DNA from: Pseudothauera lacus
Lineage (GTDB): Bacteria; Pseudomonadota; Gammaproteobacteria; Burkholderiales; Rhodocyclaceae
Direction: 5' to 3'
Length of the DNA stretch: 64,000 nt
Assembly: GCF_003034845.1 (NCBI RefSeq)
Contig: NZ_PZKC01000001.1
Span: forward strand, 331,473 to 395,472
Positions 8,168 to 18,107 of this stretch are shown here, piece by piece (position 1 is the first letter of the stretch; each line of letters begins with the position of its first letter). Below the pieces are notes generated by a model that searched no databases, was not told where the DNA came from, and saw only the letters and a list, made by a program, of their open reading frames with translations. The translations under genes were made by a program, and so were the position numbers.

Positions 8168-10069
8168 ATGCACACCTCCGACCTGATCGCCACCGACATC
8201 GAACAGTACCTGCGCCAGCACGAACACAAGAGCCTGCTGCGCTTCATCACCTGCGGCAGCGTCGATGACGGCAAGAGCACGCTCATCGGCCGCCTGCTCT
8301 ACGAATCCAAGATGCTCTTCGAAGACCAGCTCGCCGCCGTCGAGGCGGATTCGAAGAAATACGGCACCCAGGGCGACAACATCGACTTCGCCCTGCTCGT
8401 AGACGGACTCGCCGCCGAACGCGAGCAAGGCATCACCATCGACGTCGCCTACCGCTTCTTCTCCACCGACAAGCGCAAGTTCATCGTTGCCGACACGCCC
8501 GGGCACGAGCAATACACCCGCAACATGGTCACCGGCGCCTCCACTGCCGACGTCGCCGTGCTCATGGTCGACGCGCGCAAGGGCATCCTCACCCAGACCC
8601 GCCGTCACAGCTACCTCGTCTCGCTGATCGGCATCCGCCACATCGTCGTTGCCATCAACAAGATGGATCTCGTCGATTACGCCGAGAAGACCTTCCGCCG
8701 CATTGTCGAGGACTACCGCGAATTCGCCGCGCGCATCGGCATCACCGACATCACCTTCATCCCCATGTCGGCGTTCAAGGGCGACAACATCACCGCCCCC
8801 AGCGACAACATGCCCTGGTACCACGGCACCACCCTGATGGGCTACCTCGAAACCGTCGAAGTGGACGAAACCCGCCAGCAGCAACTGCCCTTCCGCATGC
8901 CCGTGCAGTGGGTCAACCGCCCCAACCTCGACTTCCGCGGCTTCGCCGGCACCATTGCCAGCGGCATCGTCCAGCCCGGCGACCGCATCCGCGTGCAACC
9001 CTCGGGCAAGGAAAGCACCGTCGCCCGCATCGTCACCTACGACGGCGACCTCCCGCGCGCCGTTGCCGGCCAGTCGGTCACCCTCGCCCTCAGTGACGAA
9101 ATCGACATCTCGCGCGGCGACGTCATCTCCACCGCCGCAGCCCCGGCCGGCTCCGCCGACCAGTTCGAAACCACCGTAGTGTGGATGCACGAGGAACCGC
9201 TGCTCCCCGGCCGCCCCTATCTGCTCAAGATCGGCACCAAGACGGTCACCGCCACCGTCACCGACATCAAGTACCAGGTCAACGTCAACACTCTGGAACA
9301 CATCGCCGCGAAGAAACTGGAGCTCAACGCCATCGGCGTGTGCAACATCTCGCTCGACCGCCAGATCGCCTTCGACCCCTACGCTGACAACAAGGACACC
9401 GGCGGCTACATCCTCATCGACCGCCTCAGCAACAACACCGTTGGCGCCGGCCTGCTGCACTTCGCCCTGCGCCGCGCCCACAACATCCACATGCAGCATG
9501 TGGATGTGGATAAAGCCGCGCGCAGCGCCATGAAAGGCCAGAAAGCCTGCGTACTGTGGTTCACCGGCCTCTCCGGCGCGGGCAAATCGACCATTGCCAA
9601 CCTGGTGGAGAAGAAGCTGCACGCCGCCGGCCGCCACACCTACCTGCTCGACGGCGACAACGTCCGTCACGGCCTCAACAAGGATCTCGGCTTCACCGAT
9701 GCCGACCGCGTCGAAAACATCCGCCGCGTTGCCGAAGTTGCCCGCCTGATGACCGACGCCGGCCTCATCGTCATCACCGCCTTCATCTCCCCCTTCCGCT
9801 CCGAACGCCGCATGGCCCGCGGACTGGTCGCCGAAGGCGAATTCCTCGAAATCTTCGTCGACACCCCGCTCGAAATTGCCGAAGAACGCGACCCCAAGGG
9901 GCTCTACAAGAAAGCGCGCAAGGGCGAACTGAAGAACTTCACCGGCATCGACTCGCCCTACGAAGCCCCCGAAGCCCCCGAAGTACGGCTCGACACCACA
10001 CGGCTCACGCTCGAAGGCGCTGCGGAGGTGGTGATTGACGCATTGCGGGAAAGGGGCGTAATCGCCTGA
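8168..10069 (+). CDS. cysNC: Bifunctional sulfate adenylyltransferase subunit 1 / APS kinase (CysN-CysC fusion)
   Basis: A 633-residue NodQ-like fusion. Residues about 25-440 are the CysN GTPase that drives sulfate adenylylation: P-loop [15 protein letters not shown] (30-44), [12 protein letters not shown] and NKMDLVDY (G3, G4), then EF-Tu-like beta domains. Residues about 455-633 are adenylylsulfate kinase: P-loop [14 protein letters not shown] (about 467-480), [15 protein letters not shown] and the [13 protein letters not shown] loop. It makes APS and then PAPS. It follows cysD by 69 bases and ends before a strong hairpin. The PAP product made when PAPS is used would be the substrate of the neighbouring CysQ. 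Confidence 0.95.
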   Translation: MHTSDLIATDIEQYLRQHEHKSLLRFITCGSVDDGKSTLIGRLLYESKMLFEDQLAAVEADSKKYGTQGDNIDFALLVDGLAAEREQGITIDVAYRFFSTDKRKFIVADTPGHEQYTRNMVTGASTADVAVLMVDARKGILTQTRRHSYLVSLIGIRHIVVAINKMDLVDYAEKTFRRIVEDYREFAARIGITDITFIPMSAFKGDNITAPSDNMPWYHGTTLMGYLETVEVDETRQQQLPFRMPVQWVNRPNLDFRGFAGTIASGIVQPGDRIRVQPSGKESTVARIVTYDGDLPRAVAGQSVTLALSDEIDISRGDVISTAAAPAGSADQFETTVVWMHEEPLLPGRPYLLKIGTKTVTATVTDIKYQVNVNTLEHIAAKKLELNAIGVCNISLDRQIAFDPYADNKDTGGYILIDRLSNNTVGAGLLHFALRRAHNIHMQHVDVDKAARSAMKGQKACVLWFTGLSGAGKSTIANLVEKKLHAAGRHTYLLDGDNVRHGLNKDLGFTDADRVENIRRVAEVARLMTDAGLIVITAFISPFRSERRMARGLVAEGEFLEIFVDTPLEIAEERDPKGLYKKARKGELKNFTGIDSPYEAPEAPEVRLDTTRLTLEGAAEVVIDALRERGVIA

Positions 10070-10080
10070 AACGGCTGCCA

Positions 10081-10111
10081 ACCTGCCGGGCGCCGCCAGC
10101 ACCCGGCAGGT
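10081..10111. terminator. Hairpin between convergent cysNC and glycosyltransferase genes
   Basis: A perfect 10-bp stem, ACCTGCCGGG (10081-10090) with CCCGGCAGGT (10102-10111) around an 11-nt loop, lies between two converging genes. There is no clear T-run on either side, so efficient intrinsic termination is uncertain, but position and stability suggest it ends the sulfur operon and possibly also the exopolysaccharide operon from the other side. Confidence 0.55.
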
Positions 10112-10168
10112 CATGTGTTCCGTTGACGGCTTCGCCTTCCGGATGCCCTCAACAATCCAGAATCCGCC

Positions 10169-11275
10169 TTATCTCAGCAGCAGATCCTCATACGCTCCGA
10201 GGATCTTCTCCCAGGTAAAGTTATCGGCGTGGCGCCTCCGACTGAACTGCCGCATTTCTTGAAGACGGGCCTCATCGTTCAGCAATACGTCGAACGCGGC
10301 GGCGGCACCGTCGGCGCCATCAAAGTAGGCTGCCTGCTCCCCCGCCACCCAGCGGTTGAAGCGGTTTTCATGCGCAAGCACCGCATTGCCCGCACCCAAC
10401 GCCTCGACAAGAGACGGGTTCGTCCCTCCCACCTGATGCCCGTGCACATACAGCGCCGAATGAAAGCGCAGTGCTGCCACCACACGCTTGTCGTAGATCG
10501 CCCCGACGAAGCTCACCTCCTCACCTGCGGCGGCCAGCACCCGGCTCTGATAGGCATGCGCAGGGTCATACTTGCCGAGCACTACCAAACGCATGCCACG
10601 CGCCCGCCGCGAGAATCCGTCTACGATCTCCAGCAGTGAATTCTCCGGTTCGGCACGCGCAATCACCGTCACGAAACGGCCTGGCTCCAGGCCCAGTGCG
10701 CGCACGGGCGCCTCATCTGCTGACTCCACTGCATCGGCGCCATACGGAATCACGGTGATCTTGCCTTCCCGCACCCGGCTCGAAAGATGCACCTTGATCT
10801 GCGGATGATCCGCGACAAGGTGGTTGCCGAGCCAGCACCCCGCCCAGTCGTTGAGCCAGAACCAGGTCTTGGCCACCGGCCCCCACTTGGCCCGCTTCCA
10901 CTCGATGCCATCCATATTGATGACGTTGTGCAGGCCGGCAAGGCGCAGGCGGGCGCAGAACACCGCGGTGTTGTAGCCCAGAGTCAGGATGGTGCCCCTG
11001 CGTTCGCGCGCCGCCAGCGCAGTGGCCTTCCAGTCGAACACCACCGTGCTGGCCGGGCCGTCACCGCGCACCGGCACGTGCACCCTGCGAATGCCCTCCC
11101 AGGCATCCTCATGAACGGCACCCTCGCCCTCCTCCTGGCAATACACCGTAACCTGCCAGCCCCGCCCCCGCAGGTAAAGCGCGAGATGTTCGGCGAAGGT
11201 CTCGAAGCCGCCGTGCGCAGCCGGAACTCCCCGGATCCCCAGAATCGAAACGACCTTATCCCTCAATTCGCCCAC
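10169..11275 (-). CDS. Glycosyltransferase, DUF1972 / group 1 type
   Basis: A 368-residue cytoplasmic glycosyltransferase. The N-terminus VVSILGIRGVPAAHGGFETFAEHLA is the signature of the DUF1972 domain, which precedes a GT-B group 1 domain in capsule rhamnosyltransferases and related enzymes. The C-terminal domain has VIARAEPENSLLEIVDGF and GTNPSLVEALGAGNAVLAH, the sugar-nucleotide site. The start is a GTG. It is the last gene of the exopolysaccharide operon. Rhamnose transfer is plausible given nearby rfbAC but not shown. Confidence 0.85.
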   Translation of the reverse strand: MGELRDKVVSILGIRGVPAAHGGFETFAEHLALYLRGRGWQVTVYCQEEGEGAVHEDAWEGIRRVHVPVRGDGPASTVVFDWKATALAARERRGTILTLGYNTAVFCARLRLAGLHNVINMDGIEWKRAKWGPVAKTWFWLNDWAGCWLGNHLVADHPQIKVHLSSRVREGKITVIPYGADAVESADEAPVRALGLEPGRFVTVIARAEPENSLLEIVDGFSRRARGMRLVVLGKYDPAHAYQSRVLAAAGEEVSFVGAIYDKRVVAALRFHSALYVHGHQVGGTNPSLVEALGAGNAVLAHENRFNRWVAGEQAAYFDGADGAAAAFDVLLNDEARLQEMRQFSRRRHADNFTWEKILGAYEDLLLR

Positions 11276-11379
11276 TCCAGCGTGCCGTCTTCATCAAGAA
11301 CATTCCAAAAACATGCGCAAGACATCTACTACCCTGCTGCGCAAGTAGTCGCATCGAAATTAGCTACAGACAATTCACA

Positions 11380-12603
11380 TCAACGCGCCGCACCTACCAG
11401 ACTGCCATACAGCGCAAGCATTTCATCCCGGTAACGATCACGCGTGAAATCGCGCTCAACCAGTTCCCTGGCCGCACGCCCCATTTCTGCCAGGCGTCCG
11501 CCGGGTGCCCGCCCGACCTCCTCCAGCTCTGCGGCCAGCCCCTCCACATCGCCACTTTCGAAAAGCCAGCCAGTCTCGTCCGCGACGATCATCTCCGGGA
11601 TGCCGCCAATGCGCGCACCGATCACCGGCTTACCACAGGCATAGGCCTCCAGCACGCTCATCGGCGCGTTCTCGTACCACTCCGAAGGCAGCACCACCGC
11701 CCGCGCCCCGCGCACCAGTTCCCACAACTCGTCGCCACTGCGAAAACCCATGAACTCGACGCGGGTGCCAGCTGCCTCGGCCTGCAGTTCCGCCTCCAGC
11801 GGTCCGGTACCCACGACCTTCACACTCGCGCCCGCCTTCACCGCCGCACGGATTAGTGTGCGCACACCCTTCTCCACCGCCAGCCGGCCAAAGTAGAGGA
11901 AGTAGTCCCCGGCATCAAAAGCCGCCCGATGCACCTGCGCATCCACGTAGTTGGGGATGTAGCTCAGCATCTCCCGCGGCCATCCCCACTCCATCAGCTT
12001 GTCCATGTAGAAGCGGCTTGGGGCGACCACCCGTGCGAGGTTGTTGCGGTACACGCCCAACACCTTGTGAACCGCCGATTCCACGCCCACCAGCGCGCTG
12101 GTCGCCAGGCCACCGCGCAAGCAGCGGTTGCGCACCACGTTCCAGACCCTGCCACCCTTGCACTGCTCGCAGATCCCACCGGCGTTGAGCATCTTGTACG
12201 CCGGGCAGGCAATCTTCAGATCGTGAGCGGTCAGCACCACGGGAATGCCGCGCTTGCGCAGCACCGGCAACACCGACGGCGAGAGGTGGTGATAGATGCA
12301 GTGCACGTGCGCAACGTCGGCCGGAAAGCGCTCCAGCAATGCACGCAACTTGCGCTGCGCTTCCAGCGAGTAGATCACCTTGCCGGCCATACCGACTTTC
12401 TCGAGCAGGCCGTACTGGTTGCCGAACTCGATCTCGTCGACAAAGTAATCGCTCCACGGCGACGCAACGTTCCTGGGGTGGTGCATCGACATCTGTGCCG
12501 TATCCCAGCCCAGACCACGGAACATGGCGTCGTGCTCCATGTACACCACGTCGGAACCGCCGCGCCGGTAGTGGTAACTATTCAGTGATAAAAGACGCTG
12601 CAT
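11380..12603 (-). CDS. Glycosyltransferase family 4
   Basis: A 407-residue GT-B enzyme. The N-terminal Rossmann half begins LLSLNSYHYRRGGSDVVYMEHDAMF and contains HCIYHHLSPSVL and TAHDLKIACPAYKML. The C-terminal half has the donor-binding motif LPSEWYENAPMSVLEAYACGKPVIGA. A small Cys cluster (GGICEQCKGG and RNRCLRGG, about residues 149-170) is the pattern seen in several GT4 enzymes of exopolysaccharide loci. It is expected to extend the lipid-linked repeat unit at the inner face of the membrane; the sugar is unknown. Confidence 0.88.
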   Translation of the reverse strand: MQRLLSLNSYHYRRGGSDVVYMEHDAMFRGLGWDTAQMSMHHPRNVASPWSDYFVDEIEFGNQYGLLEKVGMAGKVIYSLEAQRKLRALLERFPADVAHVHCIYHHLSPSVLPVLRKRGIPVVLTAHDLKIACPAYKMLNAGGICEQCKGGRVWNVVRNRCLRGGLATSALVGVESAVHKVLGVYRNNLARVVAPSRFYMDKLMEWGWPREMLSYIPNYVDAQVHRAAFDAGDYFLYFGRLAVEKGVRTLIRAAVKAGASVKVVGTGPLEAELQAEAAGTRVEFMGFRSGDELWELVRGARAVVLPSEWYENAPMSVLEAYACGKPVIGARIGGIPEMIVADETGWLFESGDVEGLAAELEEVGRAPGGRLAEMGRAARELVERDFTRDRYRDEMLALYGSLVGAAR

Positions 12604-12716
12604 CGATCATCCGTTCCTGCAATATGAAAAGCCCGGCACACTGGTGCCGTTCTGTCGCAGTGCGCCTTTGGCGTGCTCCGAAAGGACAGCCTGGCCTGCC
12701 CCTGCCGGAATAGCGG

Positions 12717-14303
12717 TCATCTCTCCACCGCGTCGAAGGCATAGAACACCACCGCCTGCGCCGGCAGCGGCAAAGTCGCCCGCCCCCCTTCATCAAAGCG
12801 CACGCTGCCCTGCAGCGGCACCACACGCACCGCTCTGCGCGCCGACGCTGTATTGAACGCTTCGAGATGCATCGCAACCACGGCACGCGCACGGTACGCC
12901 ACTTCCTGCCCGGCCAATTCCGGCACCTGCACCACTGCAGCCGCCGCCTGTGTGCCGCGATGCACCACTGCCAAACCCAGCCCGCCGTCATCACCTACTA
13001 CGAAAGCTGCCCTTAACTGCCTCACTCCGCCGTGGGCTACCCGGCTCGTCAGCGTTCTGCTAACACGGCCCTGAGCAAGGGGATAAAGCACCGACTGCGC
13101 CAGCAGGGTCGCACTGGGGAAGAGATCGTCGGCATGCTCGCCGCGATGGAACATCGGCCAGGGGCCATTGGGGGAGCCCAATGAATGCAGGAGCACTCCA
13201 TGGACCTCTGGAATCTGCGAGGCTCCAATGATGAACTCGGCTACCGACAGCGCCGCCCCCATGTTGTAGGTGTTCGGCCACAATTCTCGCCAGCCGTCAT
13301 CCCCAACACTCCCTCCGGGCCAGCGACCGTGCTCCGTTACCCACACCACAGGAGGCCTTCCGGTGAGTGCGCGCAACTGCTCGACACGCTCGCACAGCGT
13401 GCGTAGAGCTCGCTCCACCGGAGGTCCGCCTGGCGGGCCGTCGTAATAGAAGTGCAAGGCAAAATCAACATCGGCATTGCCAATCGCTTCAACCAAACCA
13501 CGGTTGAACTCCTCAGCCACCAGATGCACCCTGGTAAACCCCAGCGCAGCCACAACCGGTCGAATGCCAGGGAAGTCACGCTCCAGGCGACGCAGGGTCG
13601 GCAACAAACGCCGGCCATACGCTTCGCCATTGAGCCCATGCCTTGGCATGTAGGGCTCATTGCCGAGTTCGACATGCGTGACCGCCTGCCTGGCGAGCAA
13701 GGACCTCAACCCCCGCGCATTACGTTCGGCCAGCACATCCGCCGGGGCTTTTCCATCGGCGTCAATCACATTGAGCACCAGCCACGCCCGCGCGCCGATC
13801 TGGCCGACAAAGTCGCCATATTCGTGCAAGCCGAAGCTCAATGGCTGCACCGGCGCCCAGTCCGCCAGCCGCAAAGGCTTGCGTGCGACGCCTACGGTGT
13901 CGATCACGTCGATGCGGTCGGCAATGCTGCCACCGGGATAGCGCAGCGACACCCCCGGCAGGGCAGCAAGCGCCTCCGTCAGCGGTTGTGAAACGGATCT
14001 GGCTTGGGGCGCATAATGCGCTCCGCCAAAAGAAAACGATTCAAGGTTGAAACCAATGGAAAAACCCGGGCGGGTTTCATCCACCTGAGCCATTCTTCGG
14101 ATCGTCACGCGACCCCGATCATTAATCCCTGCTTCATCCACCTCCGGCGCACCATTGCTGCAGACGCCCGGGTAGGCTGGCGCCGAAAAGGCTCCGTATA
14201 AGCAAGTAAACACCAACAAGCGAAACGCGCTACGAAACCGAGCATGGCATGAACCAAGGCACGCACTTTCCACCCCACTCATAGCCGATGCCCGAGCGGT
14301 CAT
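12717..14303 (-). CDS. Exported GH51-like glycoside hydrolase (arabinofuranosidase-type)
   Basis: I start this at the ATG at 14303 (528 aa): GAGGTGG sits six bases upstream and the upstream ATG at 14447 would overlap the preceding gene. A hydrophobic segment near residues 26-42 (RLLVFTCLYGAFSAPA) looks like a signal peptide. The mature part is a (beta/alpha)8 barrel with GH51 hallmarks: LRYPGGSIADRID, VELGNEPY with the acid/base Glu (about E216), and WVTEHGRWPGG with the nucleophile Glu (about E324), then a beta-rich C-terminal domain. It may trim or remodel the exopolysaccharide in the periplasm. Substrate is unknown; alpha-L-arabinofuranosidase is only the nearest named activity. Confidence 0.75.
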   Translation of the reverse strand: MTARASAMSGVESACLGSCHARFRSAFRLLVFTCLYGAFSAPAYPGVCSNGAPEVDEAGINDRGRVTIRRMAQVDETRPGFSIGFNLESFSFGGAHYAPQARSVSQPLTEALAALPGVSLRYPGGSIADRIDVIDTVGVARKPLRLADWAPVQPLSFGLHEYGDFVGQIGARAWLVLNVIDADGKAPADVLAERNARGLRSLLARQAVTHVELGNEPYMPRHGLNGEAYGRRLLPTLRRLERDFPGIRPVVAALGFTRVHLVAEEFNRGLVEAIGNADVDFALHFYYDGPPGGPPVERALRTLCERVEQLRALTGRPPVVWVTEHGRWPGGSVGDDGWRELWPNTYNMGAALSVAEFIIGASQIPEVHGVLLHSLGSPNGPWPMFHRGEHADDLFPSATLLAQSVLYPLAQGRVSRTLTSRVAHGGVRQLRAAFVVGDDGGLGLAVVHRGTQAAAAVVQVPELAGQEVAYRARAVVAMHLEAFNTASARRAVRVVPLQGSVRFDEGGRATLPLPAQAVVFYAFDAVER

Positions 14304-14364
14304 GCGCCACCTCGCCAAGAGCGAAGCAATCCGGAAAACCAGAGCAAAAACATGTGCAGGCTTC

Positions 14365-15360
14365 TCACTGTAAAACGAGGTAACCGAACTTTCCGCCTGG
14401 ATGGCCGCGCCCCTTTGAAAAAAATCCTGCAACCAGGCCTGCTGCATAAACGTTCCAGAACGCAGTCACGTAGATTCCATCCAGCAGCGAGCGACGCTTA
14501 ACTGCAGCCAAGGCGGGCAGCAGCAAAAACAGGGCCAACGGCAGCAACCAACCGATCACACCTGCGGCAGCCAAACCTGAAAGAGCGCCAATCGCGCACC
14601 ACCAACCGTAGGTCAGGACAGACTGCCTGTACATTCTGACCTCCCTCAGCACCCTCCACAGATAGCTCTTGCCAACCGCTTCGCGAACCAGCTCGCCGGT
14701 TCCAAAGGCATATCGAGACCGCCAGCGCCGCCATAGCAACTTGAAGCTGTCATCGGTGTGGCCATAGTGGCGCACCGCCGCCTTGTCCAGACGCAACAGG
14801 CGAAAGCCTGCTGCGCGTACCCGCACTCCGAGCTCATATTCCTCGAAGGCATGGAGATTGCGATTGGTCAGATACCCCAGCGCATCAATCACACATTTCC
14901 GGTAAATCCCCCCCCCATCCAAGCGATCAACCTCTCCCGCGCGCATGTAAGGCGGTTGCTGCGCGGCCCGCCCACGAAATTCGGCGTTGTCGACGTTCAT
15001 CTCCTTCACCAGACCGCCCACACCACCAACTTTGGGGTCATCATCCATAACGCGTGTCGCAGCCAGCAGAAACCCGCTGTCCAATTCCATGTCGGCGTCG
15101 AGTATGTACAGATACTCTCCCTGCGCAATCCGGTAACCGATCTCCGCACCGACGCCGCAGCAGCGATCAGCCGGGTCGGTGAGCTGAACGATACGCACTG
15201 GGTACTGCCGGGCGAGTTCAACGGTACGATCCGTTGACAACGAATCGGCCAGAATGACCTCCCCCGAACCGACCTCGGCGATTGCCGCCAGGGCCGACTC
15301 AATGGCCCGGGCGATGTTGCGCTCCTCATTCAGGGCCTTGATGATGACGCTGACCTTCAT
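14365..15360 (-). CDS. Glycosyltransferase family 2
   Basis: The start at 15360 (331 aa) is fixed by a four-base ATGA overlap with the stop of the upstream pyruvyltransferase gene. The N-terminal GT-A domain has VSVIIKALNEERNIARAIES, ILADSLSTDRTVELA and the metal-binding YILDADMELDSGF. The last 80 residues contain two hydrophobic segments (SVLTYGWWCAIGALSGLAAAG; LLPLALFLLLPAL), so the enzyme is probably membrane-attached. It belongs to the exopolysaccharide operon; donor and acceptor are not deducible. Confidence 0.9.
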   Translation of the reverse strand: MKVSVIIKALNEERNIARAIESALAAIAEVGSGEVILADSLSTDRTVELARQYPVRIVQLTDPADRCCGVGAEIGYRIAQGEYLYILDADMELDSGFLLAATRVMDDDPKVGGVGGLVKEMNVDNAEFRGRAAQQPPYMRAGEVDRLDGGGIYRKCVIDALGYLTNRNLHAFEEYELGVRVRAAGFRLLRLDKAAVRHYGHTDDSFKLLWRRWRSRYAFGTGELVREAVGKSYLWRVLREVRMYRQSVLTYGWWCAIGALSGLAAAGVIGWLLPLALFLLLPALAAVKRRSLLDGIYVTAFWNVYAAGLVAGFFSKGRGHPGGKFGYLVLQ

Positions 15361-16598
15361 TGGCGAGAGTTCCGCGCAACGCGCAGCAATGCATCTACCG
15401 AGCCCATCGCGCGTGAACGCCACTCGGGCAGGCGCTCGGCCAGCAACGCGCGCATATCCGCCTCCTCGTTCTGCAGGTAGACCAGCGACTCGTCGAGCGT
15501 CTCAGCGGTAACCCGTGGGGTTTCCAGGACGTACCGGAGGTGGCCGAACAGGTCCTTGTTGATGCCCTTGGCTTTGGTGCTGTACGCAATCGATACCGTC
15601 GGCACACCCTGCGAGAGCGCGGCAATGGTTGAATGGGTCCGTGCGCCAATAAAGTAGCGGCACAAGCCGATGAGATACTTCAGTTGCGCAGCATTGAGGT
15701 CGGGCGGGGCCAGCACAATGCGTTCACGACAGTCGTCGAGGTGCCGCAGCAGCCCCTGCATGTAGTGCCAGTCGGAATTGTTGTCACCACCATCAAGGGG
15801 CCCGACGTGCGGAATCAACACAACACCAAACTCGCTAGCCTGTGTCACCTTGCGCAGAAAAGCGACGATCTCCCTGTCCATTGCTTCCGCACTGGCTTTG
15901 CCACCACGAAACAGGCGAATCAACGGGCTGACATTAAAACCCAACAGCGGCCGGCTGCCGCCAAAGTCGAGTGCCGAGGTGTCGAATGTCTCAACCCCAA
16001 GGTGAAAGGCAGGGTCGGCGACAAGCTCGGCATGCTCGACACCGATGCTGCGCAGGTATTCCAGCGAGACCGTCTCACGCACGGTGATCGCTGCATACCT
16101 GCGCAGGTGTGCGGCCATAACCCGCTCCACCTCAGGCCGGGCACTGAACGGCCCCACCGAGGCAGCCCAGAGAACGGCAGGCACACCCGACTCCATCGCT
16201 GCCTCATTGAGCCTGCACCACTGGTAAAGCGACATCACGCCATAGTCCAGCGTGAGGATGTCGCCACCGGTCATGATCAGAGCCGCTGACTGTTCGAACG
16301 CCGCCCGCGTACCTGCGTCCGCGGCAAAGCGCGGGAAGCCCATGCGCGCCAGCGGCAGCAGCCGGTTTGCCCGCGCCCACCAGCGCAGGGCCGTGGCAGG
16401 AAACACCGGGCTGGACGTGAAACGGACTCCCTGCCCGGCGGCCTGCGGCCACTGCCGCGCTTCGGCGGCGGGATTGTCAAGCGGGCACATCAGCTGCACA
16501 TCGCCAAGACGCTCCTGCAGCATGGCAGCGGTACCGCGCACCAGCGCTTCACATCCTCTGTTGCCAAAGGTGGTCTGACCAGAAAGATAGAACTGCAC
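15357..16598 (-). CDS. Polysaccharide pyruvyl transferase family protein
   Basis: The start is a GTG at 16598, preceded by a strong AAGGAG five bases away, giving 413 residues that begin with the family-typical VQFYLSGQTTFGNRGCEALVRG. Further family features are LIMTGGDILTLDYG, AASVGPF, HVGPLDGGDNNSDW and YFIGARTHSTIAALSQGVPTVSIAYSTKAKGI. Members add a ketal pyruvate from PEP to a sugar of an exopolysaccharide. It overlaps the GT2 gene by four bases and follows an FrhB-like gene, a pairing common in polysaccharide loci. Confidence 0.9.
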   Translation of the reverse strand: MQFYLSGQTTFGNRGCEALVRGTAAMLQERLGDVQLMCPLDNPAAEARQWPQAAGQGVRFTSSPVFPATALRWWARANRLLPLARMGFPRFAADAGTRAAFEQSAALIMTGGDILTLDYGVMSLYQWCRLNEAAMESGVPAVLWAASVGPFSARPEVERVMAAHLRRYAAITVRETVSLEYLRSIGVEHAELVADPAFHLGVETFDTSALDFGGSRPLLGFNVSPLIRLFRGGKASAEAMDREIVAFLRKVTQASEFGVVLIPHVGPLDGGDNNSDWHYMQGLLRHLDDCRERIVLAPPDLNAAQLKYLIGLCRYFIGARTHSTIAALSQGVPTVSIAYSTKAKGINKDLFGHLRYVLETPRVTAETLDESLVYLQNEEADMRALLAERLPEWRSRAMGSVDALLRVARNSRQ

Positions 16599-16664
16599 GC
16601 TTACTCCTTGAACTGATTGATCCTTAGCCACTCGCCTCACCGCATCCGATTGCCGTCCGCTCGA

Positions 16665-18107
16665 TCAGCGTCTGACAGCCTGTGAGCGCCGCAGGGCCTC
16701 GCGCACGAGCGGATCGCCGCGCAGCAGGCGGCGCAACCTGACTAGCACCCTGCGCCATAGTGGGCGCGAAAAATCACGGTAGTGCTCAGCAGCCGGGACG
16801 ACAAGCTGGAAAAATGGCGCCAGCGTGCCTGCGCGCTTTGCTTCCAGCAGGGCGGCATGGCTGAGCTCTGCTACCCGCATGCGGGCGTCCTGGCGTTGCG
16901 CAAACGACTCGTCCGCAGCCTGCTCCAGCGTTACGACACGTTTGGTCGGCGCCCACTCTCCGCGCTCGCGGGCCCGCCAGAGCCTGTAGGCCAAGCCCTC
17001 GCGGCGGTGACTGAAGCCTGAAGCCTGACTGCGCACCGCGTCGTCCGGCGTCAGCTCCTCAAGATGAATGCTGCCGCGCGCAACTCCACCCGCAATGATC
17101 TCGGCAAGCTGGGGGTGCCGCACGATGAGGAGATTGGTGCCCCGTTCATCGCTGACGTACTGCGGCAGCCAGGCATCGCCGACAGTGACATCGGCCGTCT
17201 CGGCGACGACATCGTCGCAGTAGTCACAGGCCTTGAGCTTGAACAGCCCCATTCCCCAGTCATGGCCATACAGCTGCTGCATGGTCTGTATCCGCTCAAC
17301 CGGCATGCCATCGACGACCCCAAGCGCTTTGGCGCCATAGTGGTTGGCTGCCTGTCCAGGGACCTTCACCCTGAAGTCGAAGCCCGTGAGCGACTGCGGC
17401 GGAACCCCCATCTGCCAGGCAAGAAACTCGGCAAAGCCACGGCTCTTGAGGTGACCGCAGACCAACCCGATGCAGAAGGCAACCCGGGAGCCGATGGTTT
17501 CGTCCTCGGCCGCCAGCAGCCGCAGCGCCTTGATGAAGCACGGCACCCCGGTGAAGGCGTAACGCCCCGGCACCTCCCTGACGCGGGTCAGAACATCGGC
17601 AAGAGTGACCGGGTAATAACGCGACTTGGCACCACTGCGAATCTCCTCGGCCGTGGTCGAGATGCGATATCCAAACAACGCCTCTCCGGCACCTGCGTCC
17701 AGCGCCGCGACATGCACCACGGCGTCGACATGGCCGCCGGCAAGCAATTGATCGAGCAGCCAGCTACCCATGCCACCGGAGCTTCCCCGCTGCCTGAACT
17801 GCCCCTCCACTACCTGCGCGGCGTATACACCCTGAATACGCCCAAGCATTGGATGCGCCTTGGCTTGAGGGAAGCGCACAGCGGCGATGGCATCCTCACT
17901 GATGGCCTCATCGCTGAACGGACATACCCGCGAAACCGCAGCCGCGTTGGCCGACACTCCCTCGATACGCGCGCTGTAGGCACCTTGTACCGTCAACTCC
18001 ATCCTATGCGCGCTACCGGGCAGCGCTGCGCATGCCCCGCAGCCGACGCAGTAGCCACCATCTATCACCTCTTGCGTAGCGGGCATCTCTGAAGAAATCG
18101 GATTCAC
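16665..18107 (-). CDS. Coenzyme F420 hydrogenase/dehydrogenase beta-subunit-like iron-sulfur protein
   Basis: A 480-residue FrhB-family protein. A ferredoxin-like cluster at the N-terminus (GGYCVGCGACAALPG, Cys 20, 23 and 26, with VCPF near 62) is followed by the FrhB N- and C-terminal domains: GVYAAQVVEGQFRQRGSSGGMGSWLL, YAFTGVPCFIKALRLL, KACDYCDDVVAETADVTVGDAWLP. In bacteria that lack F420, these proteins are found next to polysaccharide pyruvyl transferases and are thought to be flavin-dependent redox enzymes acting on the polymer or its precursor. The actual reaction is unknown. It overlaps the flippase gene by four bases. Confidence 0.85.
   Translation of the reverse strand: MNPISSEMPATQEVIDGGYCVGCGACAALPGSAHRMELTVQGAYSARIEGVSANAAAVSRVCPFSDEAISEDAIAAVRFPQAKAHPMLGRIQGVYAAQVVEGQFRQRGSSGGMGSWLLDQLLAGGHVDAVVHVAALDAGAGEALFGYRISTTAEEIRSGAKSRYYPVTLADVLTRVREVPGRYAFTGVPCFIKALRLLAAEDETIGSRVAFCIGLVCGHLKSRGFAEFLAWQMGVPPQSLTGFDFRVKVPGQAANHYGAKALGVVDGMPVERIQTMQQLYGHDWGMGLFKLKACDYCDDVVAETADVTVGDAWLPQYVSDERGTNLLIVRHPQLAEIIAGGVARGSIHLEELTPDDAVRSQASGFSHRREGLAYRLWRARERGEWAPTKRVVTLEQAADESFAQRQDARMRVAELSHAALLEAKRAGTLAPFFQLVVPAAEHYRDFSRPLWRRVLVRLRRLLRGDPLVREALRRSQAVRR

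Noticed and set aside
7370-10114. A 914-codon minus-strand frame antisense to cysD and cysNC
   Set aside because: Shadow of the highly GC-biased plus-strand genes; low-complexity Val/Gly/Asp/Glu-rich translation with no recognisable motif.
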